Origin: Coffea arabica
Lineage: Eukaryota > Streptophyta > Magnoliopsida > Gentianales > Rubiaceae
Reading direction: 5' to 3'
Length of the DNA stretch: 64,000 bases
Assembly (NCBI RefSeq): GCF_036785885.1
Contig: NC_092320.1
Coordinates: 22,507,557 to 22,571,556, forward strand
Shown: piece after piece, positions 12,673 to 26,100 of the stretch
Position numbering within the stretch: position 1 is the first letter of the stretch
How the letters are laid out: each line of letters opens with the position of its first letter
Position numbers and translations under genes: made by a program
The notes under the pieces: generated by a model
Told to the model about the DNA's origin: nothing
Databases searched by the model: none
Seen by the model: only the letters and a program-made list of their open reading frames with translations

Positions 12673-13589
12673 ATATGGCAACCAACTCGCTCGGGTTGGA
12701 GAAATGAGGCAGGGGTGGGAGTGGGGGATTTTTCTAACCCCGCCTCAAATGGGGCAAGGGATGGGGGAACATACCACGCTCCATCCCTCGTTTAAATTTT
12801 GACGTAGTGTAACATCTATATATGTTTATGTATATATATATACACACACACAACTAGAAGGAATCAGGTTGTGCAAGCATAGCTTAGCTCTACCTATAAA
12901 ATTCTGGTTAAAATGCATCACATCATAATTTGTTTTCAAATAAAGAGCAATTACAATTCCTAAAAATGAGCCTAAAAAATAAGGTTTATTTTTAGCAAAA
13001 TGTTTCAAAAGTTTGCTCGCACTTGCTTATTGTAATGTAGTAGAGATATATTGTTGTATTGTATGGACAAATAACAATAAAGAATTTAAAAACCAAACAC
13101 ATGAAAAATGCAAAACCAGTTCAATGTTAACATAAATGGTATATGCTTCATAAAACTCAAACATCATGCTATTATTAACATAACACTCTAAGAGCCAAAG
13201 GTGTTACTGTTCATTTGCTTTTTCATCGTCGTCGTCATCGGTATCACGTGCCAAAAGCGTGTCTTATTCTACATTGGTTTTCACGTGACTTTCGTCGTGT
13301 TCACTTGATCCTTTTTTCCCGTTCGTTTAGCGCATCGCGCGAGTTCAGATTGTTAGGCCTGTTCTCTAACCCTACGTCAGACTCAAGAATTGAGCCGCCG
13401 CTTCTCATCTTCTCCTCTTCCTTTTCTTCTCTATTCTCTCTGTCCATTCCTCTAGGGTTAGATACATCTCTTCTTCTCAAACTCTCTCCGTTCCCTTTCT
13501 CTTCCTCTCTTTCTCTCCCCAGCTCTTGCTCGTATTTATTCTGCATTTCTCGACCTGGCTCTTGCCTTCTTCATCTGGACCTCTCAGCA

Positions 13590-13931
13590 GCTGAGCTTCT
13601 CGCACACTTCCGCTACTTTTCAATCGGTCCTCAAATTTCTCTCCATGGCCCATCAGTCACTTATTTGCTCCTTGCAGGCAGGAAAACTCGTATTGCTTTC
13701 TCGATTTTCCAACAACTCCTCCGTTCTGCAGCTTTCAAAATCCAATCTGAAATCTGCAATTCACTTCTCGCTGCTCTGTCTTCCGAGGGGAGAACCTAAA
13801 GGATGCCCGCAAGGTGTTGGATGAAATGCTTCATAGAGGCTTCGCTTTGACTACAGTTGGTTTCGGTGTGTTCGTATGGCGGTTTTGCAGAAATGCTCAA
13901 GTGGGACAGATGTTGAAGTTGTTGGATGAGG
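13590..13931 (+). pseudogene. Captured fragment of a pentatricopeptide-repeat (PPR) gene
   Basis: Two adjoining frames read like a plant PPR protein: one ends in CNSLLAALSSEG, the next continues LKDARKVLDEMLHRGF and VFVWRFCRNAQVG...LKLLDE. The switch between them near 13785 is a small frameshift, and an earlier frame change is likely near 13620. PPR proteins bind organellar RNA, but this is about one or two repeats' worth of a gene and cannot work. Upstream, 13215-13590 is pyrimidine-rich and looks like a captured 5' UTR or leader. It is the first of the same-strand fragments in the Helitron. Confidence 0.62.
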
Positions 13932-14622
13932 TTATTCTCCTTCTCTCCTGCTTTGAGTTTTTTTCTTTTCTTTTCTCTTTTTTTTTTCCTTTTCTTTCAC
14001 CAACACCGTCTTCTTCATATTGCGACGCCCATTGCTCTCTCTCCCTAAGTGGGTGGTAGTGGAATAGTGGCCGGCGGTGGGCGAATGTTGACCACTAATT
14101 ATACGCTGAAAACCTTTAAAGCAGGGCATCCGGTGAAATGTTGAAGATCCGCACAAGTTTATATTAGTAGTTCGGTTTGGAATCTCATTACTTGATTCAA
14201 TGTCACCCCTGATTTTGTTTCTCTTAACTTTTGCCGATGCTTTTCCTTTTTCCCTTTGATTTTACTTTTCTTGCTGGCTTGTGAAGGCTACCAAATTTCT
14301 CATTTTCTCTTAAATGTGCTTTGGTTGAGGTTTTCAGTGAAACATATAGGTCTAAGTAGAATAGAAATGTTAACGTTATGATTTTCTCATGGCTATAACA
14401 GATCATGAAATCGTCTTGCAATGGAAGGTCATTGGTTTTGTTAATGACTGCTTTCATCATTTTAACAATATCTGTTGTAAAATTGAAACAAATCCGCTAT
14501 TTCCTTTTTATCATAGTAGGATTCTATAGTTGAATTTCCTACTTTTCTTGTTTTTATTTTTTAAGAATATAAAGGACTTAAAATGAGTGGTTGGTTGAGT
14601 TTCTCGGTGCTTTGATTTTCAG

Positions 14623-14746
14623 GAAAGAAAATAGGAAGAAGATGAGAATATTACTAGGAGAATCAATAGGAGGAGCAGTGGTTCTCCTCTTGCACACGAA
14701 GAAGCTAGAGTATTGGGATGGTGTAATACTGGTGGCTCCAATGTGT
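14623..14746 (+). pseudogene. Captured exon of a monoacylglycerol-lipase-like alpha/beta hydrolase
   Basis: The stretch reads LLGESIGGAVVLLLHTKK, then YWDGVILVAPMC. This matches the nucleophile elbow (GESMGGA) and following strand of plant monoacylglycerol lipase / caffeoyl shikimate esterase-type hydrolases; the catalytic serine motif GxSxG is kept. An acceptor-like TTTTCAG precedes it and a GT follows APMC, so it looks like one exon with intron remnants. The rest of the gene is not recognisable nearby, so it is a fragment. Confidence 0.68.
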
Positions 14747-15945
14747 TTGTTTATCCATATTGGCAGCAAAGAAGTTTTCTTGCTGCAGTATCCTTGGAGT
14801 TGATATTGATCGTGGTGAGTTTTACCAGTTTAATCTTTGTGCCCCTCTATTGACTTTTGCATGCATTTTTTCTTCTGAATGTGAATGAGAAAGAGTTTAC
14901 CATAATGCATGAAAATAGCCTTCCCCGTGTAGTGGCTTATCATGATGTATTTGTCATTTCCTTATTTGATTAAGCTTTTCTTTTTGTAGAATCTTCCGGC
15001 ACTTTAGTAAGAAATATAATTGCGGTTGTTCTTTTAGTTTTTTTGAGGGAAAGACTTCTGAAATATCTTTTATGTGTTGATCCAAAATGTGTCATTTAAT
15101 TACTTTAGCTGATGGTGAAGTCTAAATTCCGATTGGGATTTTTCTGGGTTGATTTATGTTATTTTTCTTGCCTCCAAGACTTCTAGCCTATGACTAGATT
15201 CTTTTCTCATGGCTATGGGGAAGTCTGCCATTTTACCCATACTTGATTTATGTTATGGGTTGATTTAGGGCAGAATGATTGAGTGTCACAATAGAATTCT
15301 TAAGGCAGACTGGGATGCAATCTGGTTTCTCTATTTAGTCGAACCATTTATCTTTGAAACTTTAATTCTACATTATTATTGATATTAGTTTTGGGGATAT
15401 CGATCTTGATTTCAGACTATCTAATCCCCTACATCTCCACAACATTCTTGAAGACAAATGATTCAGCAAGTCTCAGCTCATGCTTTTACATGCATCTTAT
15501 CGTTTTACAAATGAAGCATCATATCTAGCTCTAGCTCTGTGTATCCTCAGGTAAGACCTGTTCTGGCTTGTTTCTTTGCTTTGTGAGTCCTTTTATGCTA
15601 AGGAATCTACAGTTACAGATCTGCCTTGATTTTAGGTTGGCAATTCCAAAACTTAGTTCCCATGGGATGATATTTTCAGTAAAAGAACTCTTGGATCTTG
15701 CTCCAACGTGGAAGGTAAATATTCTGGGTCTTTCAAGATGTATTTAGAGATCAGATTTTGGTTTTTCCTAGGATTAAAAATTTTTTTTGAAAAGAGGGTT
15801 CTGTTTAAATCATTGGAAAATCTGTAGATATGATCACAATATAGTGTGCTTCAATGACTCATTATAACCAAAAGTTTCCTTCTGCAAGTGAGAGTGAACT
15901 ATTGTGCTATAACTGATGTTTTAATGCTTTCTTCCTCAAATGTAG

Positions 15946-17196
15946 ATATATCAGCATCAGCACAATAAACAAATGAGCACTCCTGCGATGGCTCAGTTGC
16001 TGTTGAACACCTTTTACTACAAGCGCTTCTTTGCTTACCATGCTTTTATGTTCTGGGGGAGCTTGATGGTCAGGGTATGCTTTCATTGATAGATGTATAT
16101 TTTATTCACTTTAATCATCTCCAATTTTCATCTAGCCCTTTTTGCATTGTTAAACAACACTAGGGAAGGGGTGTGTCTTCACATGTGACGCCGTTGGATT
16201 CTATGAAATGGTTGGATATAGTTAACAAGGTTTTGGTTCTACCTTGATCATGCCTTTCTTGGACAACCAGCTAAAGTCTCCTAGCTCTCGCTTATTACTT
16301 GCAAAGGTCTAGCTTCTCTCTAAATTTTAACAATATAGTTTGGTAATTATTTTGTTTATTCTGACTAAGTTACAAATCATGCGTTGTCAGTATGTTGTTA
16401 CGACCTGGCAAAGACATGTTTTACTTCTGCAACAGAAAGAGATATCTACACTGTAAGTTGATTCTGCCTATTCTCTTTCCCATGTTATTCTTAATTGAGA
16501 ACGTTCAAGAAACCTCAGAACAATTTCTATAAGTTTCCAGTGTAGATCCCATATGTCTGCAAGGCAAAAAGAATGTGAAACTTCTAATTTGATTTAGCCC
16601 AATGAAGTTAATTGCAAGCTCTGTAAGATGGTTCCTTAACAAGATAAATGATACCTTGTAGTGGGATTTGCTTATTGGTGTTTACTTAATGAATTTTGTA
16701 AGTAAACCATATCTATTGGATATGTGTAAAAAGCTCATGTTTTGTCATCTAGAAGTATGTATGCACAGAAAAAAAGCCTATTCCCTGCTTGCTCCCTTTT
16801 TCTTTTCCCTATTGGGTTGGTAGCCAGATAAAACAGTTTTGGTCTTAAGGTGCATTTGCAGGCTTCACTTAGGCTATGTAGTGGTGTTTGATGTCTCAGT
16901 TGTAAGTGACATTGTGTTGAAATTTTTTGTTGCAACATCAACTCTTAGATGGCCTGGTTTACTTGAAAGTTGTTTTTGAATAGTGGTGTAGAGTTCCTTA
17001 TAAATTGTCAGACCACTTGATCGAGGCATTTGTGTGGGACTATGGTTAACTTGTTTCTTCCCTTTCATGTTGTATAGTCTTGCCTATTATTTTTGTTTTA
17101 CCATATTTTTGGTGCTTGTAGGATGACAAGCTGGAAATTTTTGTCTTGAATGCTGAGGGAACTCGATGTGAATGTATGGAACTGAGGAAGGATTGA
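15946..17196 (+). pseudogene. PBF1: 3' half of a proteasome subunit beta type-1 gene, captured with introns Confidence 0.8.
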
Positions 17197-20100
17197 CGTG
17201 TTGTTGTAGTTTGCTGGATCTATGGGTTGCCACAAGTGTGGAATGCTCGTAGCATAATTCGAGAGCTTTAATTTGGATGTTGGCTTGGGCTGTGTTCCAT
17301 GGTTCTTAGTTATCAACCCTTGGATTTGAATTCTATGAAGATAGACGCGGGGCATGAAGCTGATATTTTGTTACCCATTTCCAAGTTTTATTTTCTTTGT
17401 TAAATTTTTATACATCTATGTTTGTCTTTAAACTATGGCATACCAAATACCCACTTTGCTATTCAGTTGCAAAAAGCACATGGCTAATGATAACTTTATA
17501 AGCCATCTTGAATTATGATTATATATGAATTATACCTCTCTTGACATTTATACATTTAAAGCACCGATACACTATCCAAACTTGTGAAAATCCTATGCTA
17601 AAAGTGTACTTTTTCTGAATAAATTATTATTTTTTATTGTTTGAAAATTGGGCAGGGCATTTTATATTTCCGCGCGAAGCGCGGTTATGCCTTCTAGTAA
17701 TTACAAATGCATAAAATTTCACCACTATTTCTTTTCAAACAAGACACTATCAAGTAAAAATTCCCATCCTACAATTTCACAATAAAACTTGGAAGAAATT
17801 GAAATGGAAGGTTTTTCGATGCATAAAAAGGGTACAAAAATTTAGTACCAAAGAATTACTAGATGAAGTGCTAGATTCAATTATGCATTGAAAAGGAACT
17901 AAAACATAAGAAATGCAAAACACAAATTTTGCATTTAGATTCAAGACAAATCTCACAAAAGGAGAATTGACTTGCAGAACCAAAATAATTGAAGGCTTAA
18001 TGAATATCAAGGTGATCAAGCCAAAATAAATAAATACATCATGGTAACAGGATAAAGAAACTATACTGAGAACTTGAATAGTTAGGATAGATCAAAAGTG
18101 GGGATTGAAGGTTGGAGGCATATTGTAATTGCATCATCAAAATATCACAATTGGTATATTTAAACTTTTTCATGGAGAGCACCACAAAACAGAGTTATCT
18201 TCATTTAGTTTTGGTTCAAAATTTTTGTCTAGCTGAAAACTGTCTTTTCAAAATTTTCCCTGTTTAGACCAGAGAATTACCAAATTAGTCAACTCAATTT
18301 TTTTAAGTAGTAGAGGGGTGGAATTTGCGAAGTGGGGAGGGGGAAGACGGGAATTGAATCCAAGACCTTTAATTCGTGGGTCTAATCTTAGCTACTAGAC
18401 TACCTCAATAGTCAACTCAATTTATTATACATGCTTGATCAATTCAGTTTAGTCTCATGAAGTTTCTTCAGCTTACAGTAATATTTGTTTTGCTTTATGA
18501 ATTGAGTATTGGATTTTGTGTTTGGCTACTCCATTGATGCATGATGGTCAATCATCGTTTGATCATCATCAATGGTGTTCTATCTCTGCACCTTCATGGT
18601 TTACTTTATCATTTACTGTATTAAATTGCGCTGCTAGTTATTGCCTTGGGCAATAGACACAAACTGTTCTATTTGCTCATCGGATTTCAATTTTCGACTT
18701 TAGAGCTTTATCCGGATTGATCGTTTTGATCCTAAAACATGGATCATACCTGGTGGTAACTCTAGAACCTACACACTGGAGAAAGAGCAGCTTTCACCTA
18801 CTAGAACTATTTATGAAAGGGAGAAGAGGATGATTAAAATTAAGACCGTTGCTTATGTAATTGAGGTGCTCATTGGTGTATTCCTTTGCTCTACCAATGA
18901 ATTATCAGCCTTAGCGTTTATGGAGTGGATGGGTATTGAAGTTGACTTATTTATGTGCCTTACATAAGGCCACTCCCTGCAAATCCGGAGAAGGTGGTCG
19001 ATCTCAAATTTTTGAGACTCGTTTGAATCAATACTCATTCCATGATGCTTCTCTCCTTGTTGAAGCACTTACTCATGGTTCTTACACGCGACCTGAGAAC
19101 CCCAGATGGTATAAGGTAATCTTTGCCCTTCATTTTTCTCATGTTGTTAACTTGTTATAAAAGTAAACCATTCTACTTGTTTTTTCAAACAATTTATGAT
19201 CTTGTTGGAAATGTCTTCAGTATTTCCTCTGTTTATTTTCTCAACTTGATTGTGCATAGATACGTTTTTTTGTTATGTCAAACTTTGATTTCCTGCAAAA
19301 TTGTGAAGCACTAAAACCTCATATGCTGAAATATCTTTTTGGTTCCTCATCCGGCTTTAGTATTTTTCCTTAGTATTCATTTTAGTGGTTCAAGATATAT
19401 ATTGCACTAAAAGAGAAGCTATTTGATGTGTATGCTGATATTATTTGCTTGCAGAGATCAGCTTTTTGAAGTCTAGTGCCATATTTCATACTACAAGCGG
19501 TGGTATTAGTTGTACTTTTTAGGTCGAACTGATTAGTTACTTGCAGGTTTGCTAGATCATTCGAGTCTATTTGAATTACCATATGTATTTTGGAGCCACC
19601 AAATGAAATCAGAATTAGCTACCGCTTCAAGGGGGAAAGGTCATATTATTACTTGTTTAGTTGATAATAGCCCTGGAGACATATGTCTTTCCGCACATGA
19701 TTACTTGATTGTCATGGAGCAGAAGTTAGCTAAGAGAAGTTGGAAGCGTGAAATAAAGTACCACGTCTTTAGTAGGTAACTTCAAACAAGCTGCAGACGT
19801 GGAATACTGGCATCATGCCTTTATGAAGTAAGAAGACGTGCAAAATAAAGAAGATTGCAGGTGAAGGCGTGGAAATCAGAATCACGCCTTTCCTGGGAAC
19901 AAGCTCAAGTAACGTGAGCTTCTGAGCAAGTGGCTCTACAATAGATTCTGTTAACCTCTCACATGGCTGAGCTGGATTAGAAAGCGACAAAGGAGCTAGT
20001 TGTTAGCTAACTCTATATAAAGATAGGATCAGTAGTAGACGATCAGGATTTTGTTAGCCATTGTAAGGGATCATTCCCTGAGAATTCTCTTCTTCTGTTT

Positions 20101-23100
20101 TCCTTCATTTCTGTCATCTTCTTTCCTTTCCCGCCAAGTCTGTAATCTTCTTATTTGATCACTATCAATATCATTTCATTGGGTTATTCATCAGTTCGTT
20201 ATTTGATTCTTCCTGTTATTAATCTTTTGCTCTTCCCTAGTCTTATCAATCCATTCCATTGGGAGCAGCTCTATTGCCTAGTTACTGTTTGATACCATCA
20301 CAGTGGTATCAGAGCTAACTACGAGCCATTGGGAAATGACTAAAACTCAGGAGGAAGCTCTGAGGAGGGAGCTCACTGAGTTAGGGAGTGTGGTGAGGAC
20401 TTTTGCCAATAGGAATGATGGGATAGAACAGTCAGTGAGGACAATGGAGCATAAGCAGGAGAGCACAGATAAAGCCATCAAAAATTTAGATCAGAACTAT
20501 GAGAGGATGATGAACATGATGGCTCAGATCATAGCCAAACTGAATGACAAGGGAAAGGAGGTAGAAGGGGGTAGTTCTGGAAGTGAGACTAGGATAGCAA
20601 TTGCCACAGATACAACTAAGAGGGTGGGGAGTAAAGGGGGAGCCAGCCTACCAAAGATGGACTTCCCTACATTCGATGGGGATAATCCCAGAAAGTGGGT
20701 TAGAAGGGCAAACAAATACTTCTAGATCCATGGAGTGGGGGAAGGCTTGAAATCAGACATTGCTCAACTTCATTTCCAGGAGAAGGCAGACATCTAGTTC
20801 CATGGCATGTACCACAAGAAGGGGATAGTTCCATGGAAGGAACTAGCAATGGCAGTGTGTGAGAGGTTTGGGGAGGGAGATCCAGAGGAGGCCATAGATG
20901 AATTCAACAAGCTGATGCAGACTGGGAGTGTCACTGAGTACCTAGAGAAGTTTGAACAACTGAAATCTATGGTAATGTTATCTCTTCCTGGTCAACTTGA
21001 TTCCTACTACAAATTATGCTTTCTTAGTGGCTTAAAAGAGGAAATAGTAAGTATGGTTAGGATTACCAGGCCCCTCACCTTGGCAGACACCATTGAAGCT
21101 GCTAAATTACAGGAAAGGAACTTGGAAGCCATTAGGAAAACACAAGGGAAGATGATGCACAAATACTCACCCTCACCTAGTTCCCCACCTATTAACAAAC
21201 AGAATTTCACTCCACATACCAAAATGAAGTGGCCTAACTTCCAATATAAGAAGCTAGAGCATGTTTTCAGTCGAAATGCCAAAACAGGAACTCATGCAGT
21301 AGACCAGTTCAGAAAAATCACCCCCTCTGAACTGAGTTACAGGAGAGAAAAAGGGTTGTGTTTTAAGTGTGCTAAACCGTATACATTGGGGCATGTTTGC
21401 AAACAAGCTCACCTGAATTACATACTGATAGATGATCCTTGGGGGGTAAGGGAGTCCTTAGATGAACCAGGGAAGGATACAGAAGAATTCTGTGATTGTC
21501 TAAAGGGGAGTTAAGTAATGAAAATATTGAAATATCCATCCATGCACTGGTAGGGGGAACTGAACATAAGACCCTTAAGCTAAGAGGGAAGATAGCAGGG
21601 AGAGAGATCATAATTCTGGTAGATAGTGGGAGTACTCACTGTTTTATTGATGAAAGGTTAGCAAAGACCATACAACTACCAGCTATTGGGAATCCATTGA
21701 CAGTCAGGGTTGCCAATGGTGAGCTGTTGGAATCTAGGCAACTGCAAGGAGCCTTACAGTGGGAAATGCAGGGAAACAAGTTCACACATCAATTTAATAC
21801 CTTGAAACTGGGAAGCTGTCACATGGTTTTGGGAGTAGACTGGCTTGCCAGGTACAACCCTATTGAGTTTGATTTCAAGCAACTCTCCATGAGGTTCCTG
21901 CAAGGGAGTCAACCAGTGGAGCTGAAGGGGGAAGTCAGTGAGCTTAAGCTCAAAGCCATCAGAGGGAGTAAACTAGCAAAATGGAGGAGAAAGCAGGCAT
22001 ATGGGATAACTGCCCAGCTGTATGTGATGGAGGAAGAAAAGGAGGACACTGAAGTAATTCCAGCAGAGATGAAGGATTTGCTGAACAGGTTTGAAGGAGT
22101 GTTTGCTGAGCCCCAAGGCATACCTCCAAGGAGGAGCCACGACAACAGCATTCTATTAAAAGAAGGAGCTACCCCATTCCAAGTCAGGCCATATAGGTGC
22201 CTCTATGTACAAAAGTCAGAAATAAACAGGTTGGTGAGGGAAATGCTGCAAATGGGAATCATTCAGCCTAGTAATAGCCATTTTGCATCCCCAGTGTTAC
22301 TAGTCAAGAAAAAGGATGGAAGTTGAAGGTTTTGTGTGGACTACAGGCAACTTAATGAACTCACCTTGAAGGACAAATTTCCTATGCCATTAATAGATGA
22401 GCTTCTTGATGAATCACATGGCTCAAAATACTTCACCAAGATTGACTTGAGGGTTGGTTACCATCAGATCAGGGTCAAAGTGGAGGATATACACAAGACA
22501 ACCTTTAGAACTCACCAAGGCCTTTATGAGTTCAAGGTTATGCCCTTTGGCCTGACAAACGCCCCAACAACATTCCAGAGCCTCATGAATCACATTTTCA
22601 GGGATCAGTTGAGGAGGTATGTCCTGTTTTTTTTTTATGACATACTGATTTACAGTCCCTCTCTGGAAGTGCACCTGCAGCAGGTAGCAAAGGTGCTAAA
22701 CATATTGCAGGAACACCAGCTGTATGCCAAGAGGAGTAAATGCTCCTTCACACAAACAGAGGTAGAATACCTTGGCCACATTATCTCAGGAGAAGGAGTA
22801 AGGGCAGATCCAAAAAAGGTGGATAGTATGTTAAAATGGCCCAAAGCAGCTTCTGTTAAAGAGCTCAAAGGATTTCTTAGTCTAACAGGATATTACAGAA
22901 AATTTGTCAAGGGGTATGGAGCTATTGCAAAGCCTCTCACCATATTGCTGAAGAATGATGGATTCCACTGGAGTACATAAGTAGATGAGGCTTTCCAGAA
23001 GCTCAAACTAGCAATGTGCAGCACCCCTGTGCTAGCCTTGCCTGATTTCACCAGGCTATTTGAAGTAGAAACTGATGCCTGCTATGGAGGAATTGGAGTA

Positions 23101-26100
23101 GTGCTGATGCAGGACAGGAGGCCAATAGCATTCTTGAGCCAAAGCTTGGGTCCCAGGAACTTGAGAATGTCTATTTATGAGAAGGAACTACTAGCCTTGG
23201 TAACTGCTGTCACTAAATGGAGGCACTACCTGGAAGGGAGTCATTTCATTATTAAGACTGACCATCAGAGTCTTAAGTACCTCCTAGACCAAACAGTTAC
23301 TACAACACTTCAGCAGAAATGGCTCACCAAGCTACTAGGATTTAGCTATGAAATTCAATACAGAAAAGGGAAAGAAAATGTAGCAGTAGATGCCCTGTCC
23401 AGGAGGGTAAGCAGAGAGGAAGGAGATTGTACCGAGCTGACATGTGTCATTCCTGAGTAGATGAAGGAGGTTATAGGAAGCTATCAGAGGGATGAAGAAG
23501 TACAGAACCTGGTCAGGCAGCTAATACTCATACCTAGTAATCCATCAGAACACTCTTATCAGGATGGAGTGCTCAGATACAAAGGCAGGATAGTGATTGG
23601 CTCAACAGGAGATGTAAGAAAGAAAATCATTGCTACAATACATGATTCACAGCTGGGAGGTCATTCTGGAATCCAAGCTAGCTACTTAAGAGCCAAACAA
23701 CTGTTCCATTGGTCAGGGATGCACAAGGATATCAAGGATACCATATTGCAGTGTGACACATGCAAGAAATGTAAGGATGAGCACATTGCTTATGCTGGAC
23801 TCCTGCAACCTCTTCTTATACCACAGTACTCATGGAGTCATGTCACAATGGATTTTATTGAAGGACTACTAGTATCAGAGAATAAGGACACTATTATGGT
23901 GATGGTGGATAGACTCACCAAATCAGCCTCTCACATCCTTTTGATGCACTCACAGTAGCCAGACTTTTTTTGGATCACATCTGCAAACTACATGGGATTC
24001 CCTTAAGTATGCTATCTGGCAGAGACAAGGTGTTCACCAGTCAATTCTGGACTAAACTCTTCACCTTGTTGGGTACGAAATTGAAATTAAGCACTGCCTA
24101 TCATCCCCAAACAGATGGCCAATCTGAGAGGGTAAATCAAGTACTGGAAATGTACTTAAGATGTATGACACATTTGGAGCCAAAAAGATGGAATGCATGG
24201 CTCTCCCTTGCTGAGTGGTGGTATAACACTACCTACCACACAGCCATTCAGATGAGTCTATTCGACTTGTATGGAATGGCTCCCCTCCAGTTGGCAATAG
24301 GACCCTACTCTCATTCTAGAGTAGCAACAGTAGAGGATCATCTGAAGGATCGACAGAGGATGGATGGAATTCTCAAAAACAACTTGCAGGAAGCTCAAAA
24401 CAGAATGAAGTTCTATGGTGACCAAAGTAGGAGTGAAAGGTCATTCCATGTAGGGGATTGGGTCTACTTGAAGTTGCAGCCATATAGGCAAATGTCTGTG
24501 GAGCTGTGGAGCAACACTAAGCTGTCTGCTAAATATTTTGGCCCTTATCAAGTGGTTCAGAAAATAGGAGAGGTAGCATATAAACTTAAGCTACCTGAAG
24601 GGTCCAAAATTCACCCTGTGTTTCATGTATCCCTGCTAAAGAGAAAAGTAGGGGAGAATACAACTCCGGTGCTCCAGTTACCAAACTTAGATGAAAAGGG
24701 ACATTTGAGGGTGGCACCAGCAGCAATTCTGGATCGCAGGAGCATCAAGAGGAGAAATGCAGTAGCAGTACAGTGGCTCATTCACTGGTGGGGAACCACT
24801 CCTGCTGAAGCTACTTGGGAATATGCGGAGAAGATAAGGAGGGAATTCCCTGAATTTCAATCTTGAGGACAAGATTGATTGAAGAAAGAGCAATTGTCAT
24901 CGAGCAGAAGTTAGCTAAGAGACGCTGGAAGCGTGAAATGAAGTACCACGCCTTTAGTAGGTAACTTCAAACAAGCTGCAGACATGGAATATTGGCATCA
25001 CGCCTTTATGAAGTAAGAAGACATGCAAAATAAAGAAGATTGCAGGTGAAGGCGTGGAAATCAGAATCACGCCTTTCCTGGAAACAAGCTCGAGCAACGT
25101 GAGTTTCTGAGCAAGTGGCTCTACAACAGATTTTGTTAACCCCTCACATGGCTGAGCTGGATTAGGAAGCGACAAAGGAGCTGATTGTTAGCTAACTCTA
25201 TGTAAAGATAGGATCAGTAGTAGACGATCAGGATTTTGTTAGCCATTGTAAGGGATCATTCCCTGAGAATTCTCTTCTTCTGTTTTCCTTCATTTCTGTC
25301 ATTTTCTTTCCTTTCCCGCCAAGTCTGTAATCTTCTTATTTGATCAATATCAATATCATTTCATTGGGTTATTCATCAGTTCGTTATTTGATTCTTCCTG
25401 TTATTAATCTTTTGCTCTTCCCTAGTCTTATCAATCCATTCCATTGGGAGCAGCTCTGTTGCCTAGTTACTGTTTGATACCATCACATTGATTAAGTGCA
25501 AAACTATGTTTGTTGGGAAAATTAACATAGGAGGGGTCTGCATGCTCTGGTTCTTCAATAGCTAGATTGCTTACATGATCCTTATATCATGCACTAGTTT
25601 GAATTTGTCAATAGTTCCATACTGCAGAAGATATCACTGGCATGCCTTCCAGCAAAGATATTATTGTGGATCTTGCAGAAAAGTATGAAGAATCGCAGAA
25701 ATCTTGCAGAAAAGCTTATTGTGGATTAAGTCGACAGCAAAATAGACAACTGGTCCTTGAATTCTTCTGCAGCTGTAGAGTTTCTGCCATATTAGCGGTC
25801 ATATGAAGCCATCCAAGAAAATATCCAAGTGAACTTAAATGTTTCCAATAATTTGGAATTGGAATAAACTTGTGATATTTTTCTTCTCATTAACATTAAT
25901 TTCATATACAAGATCAAAGAAATTAGCCCAATTGCATGCAAATATAGATTTTTTTTGACGTCTTTTTCTTTTATCAACAGGACGATTATACACCGGAATA
26001 GTCAATTTGAACTCAATTTGATACTATAAATGAATTTTAATTCTTATTCGAATTCGACCTCAAGTTCGTTGAAAATCGAACTGGAATCAAGGCTAAACTA

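Larger units (their letters stand above)
13164..17697 (+). mobile_element. Probable non-autonomous Helitron carrying captured gene fragments
   Basis: The right end is a textbook Helitron terminus: a perfect hairpin CCGCGC-GAA-GCGCGG (17670-17684), nine bases, then CTAG (17694-17697) followed by host T. The proposed left end is TCATGCTATTATTAAC at 13164, preceded by A, which would give the expected A/T insertion site; it is chosen by pattern only and is less certain. Inside, all on the plus strand, lie fragments of at least three unrelated genes (PPR, monoacylglycerol-lipase-like, proteasome beta-1), introns retained. Another exon-like piece at about 15657-15714 is open but unassigned. No Rep/helicase is present, so it is non-autonomous. 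The alternative is a pile-up of unrelated pseudogenes. Confidence 0.58.
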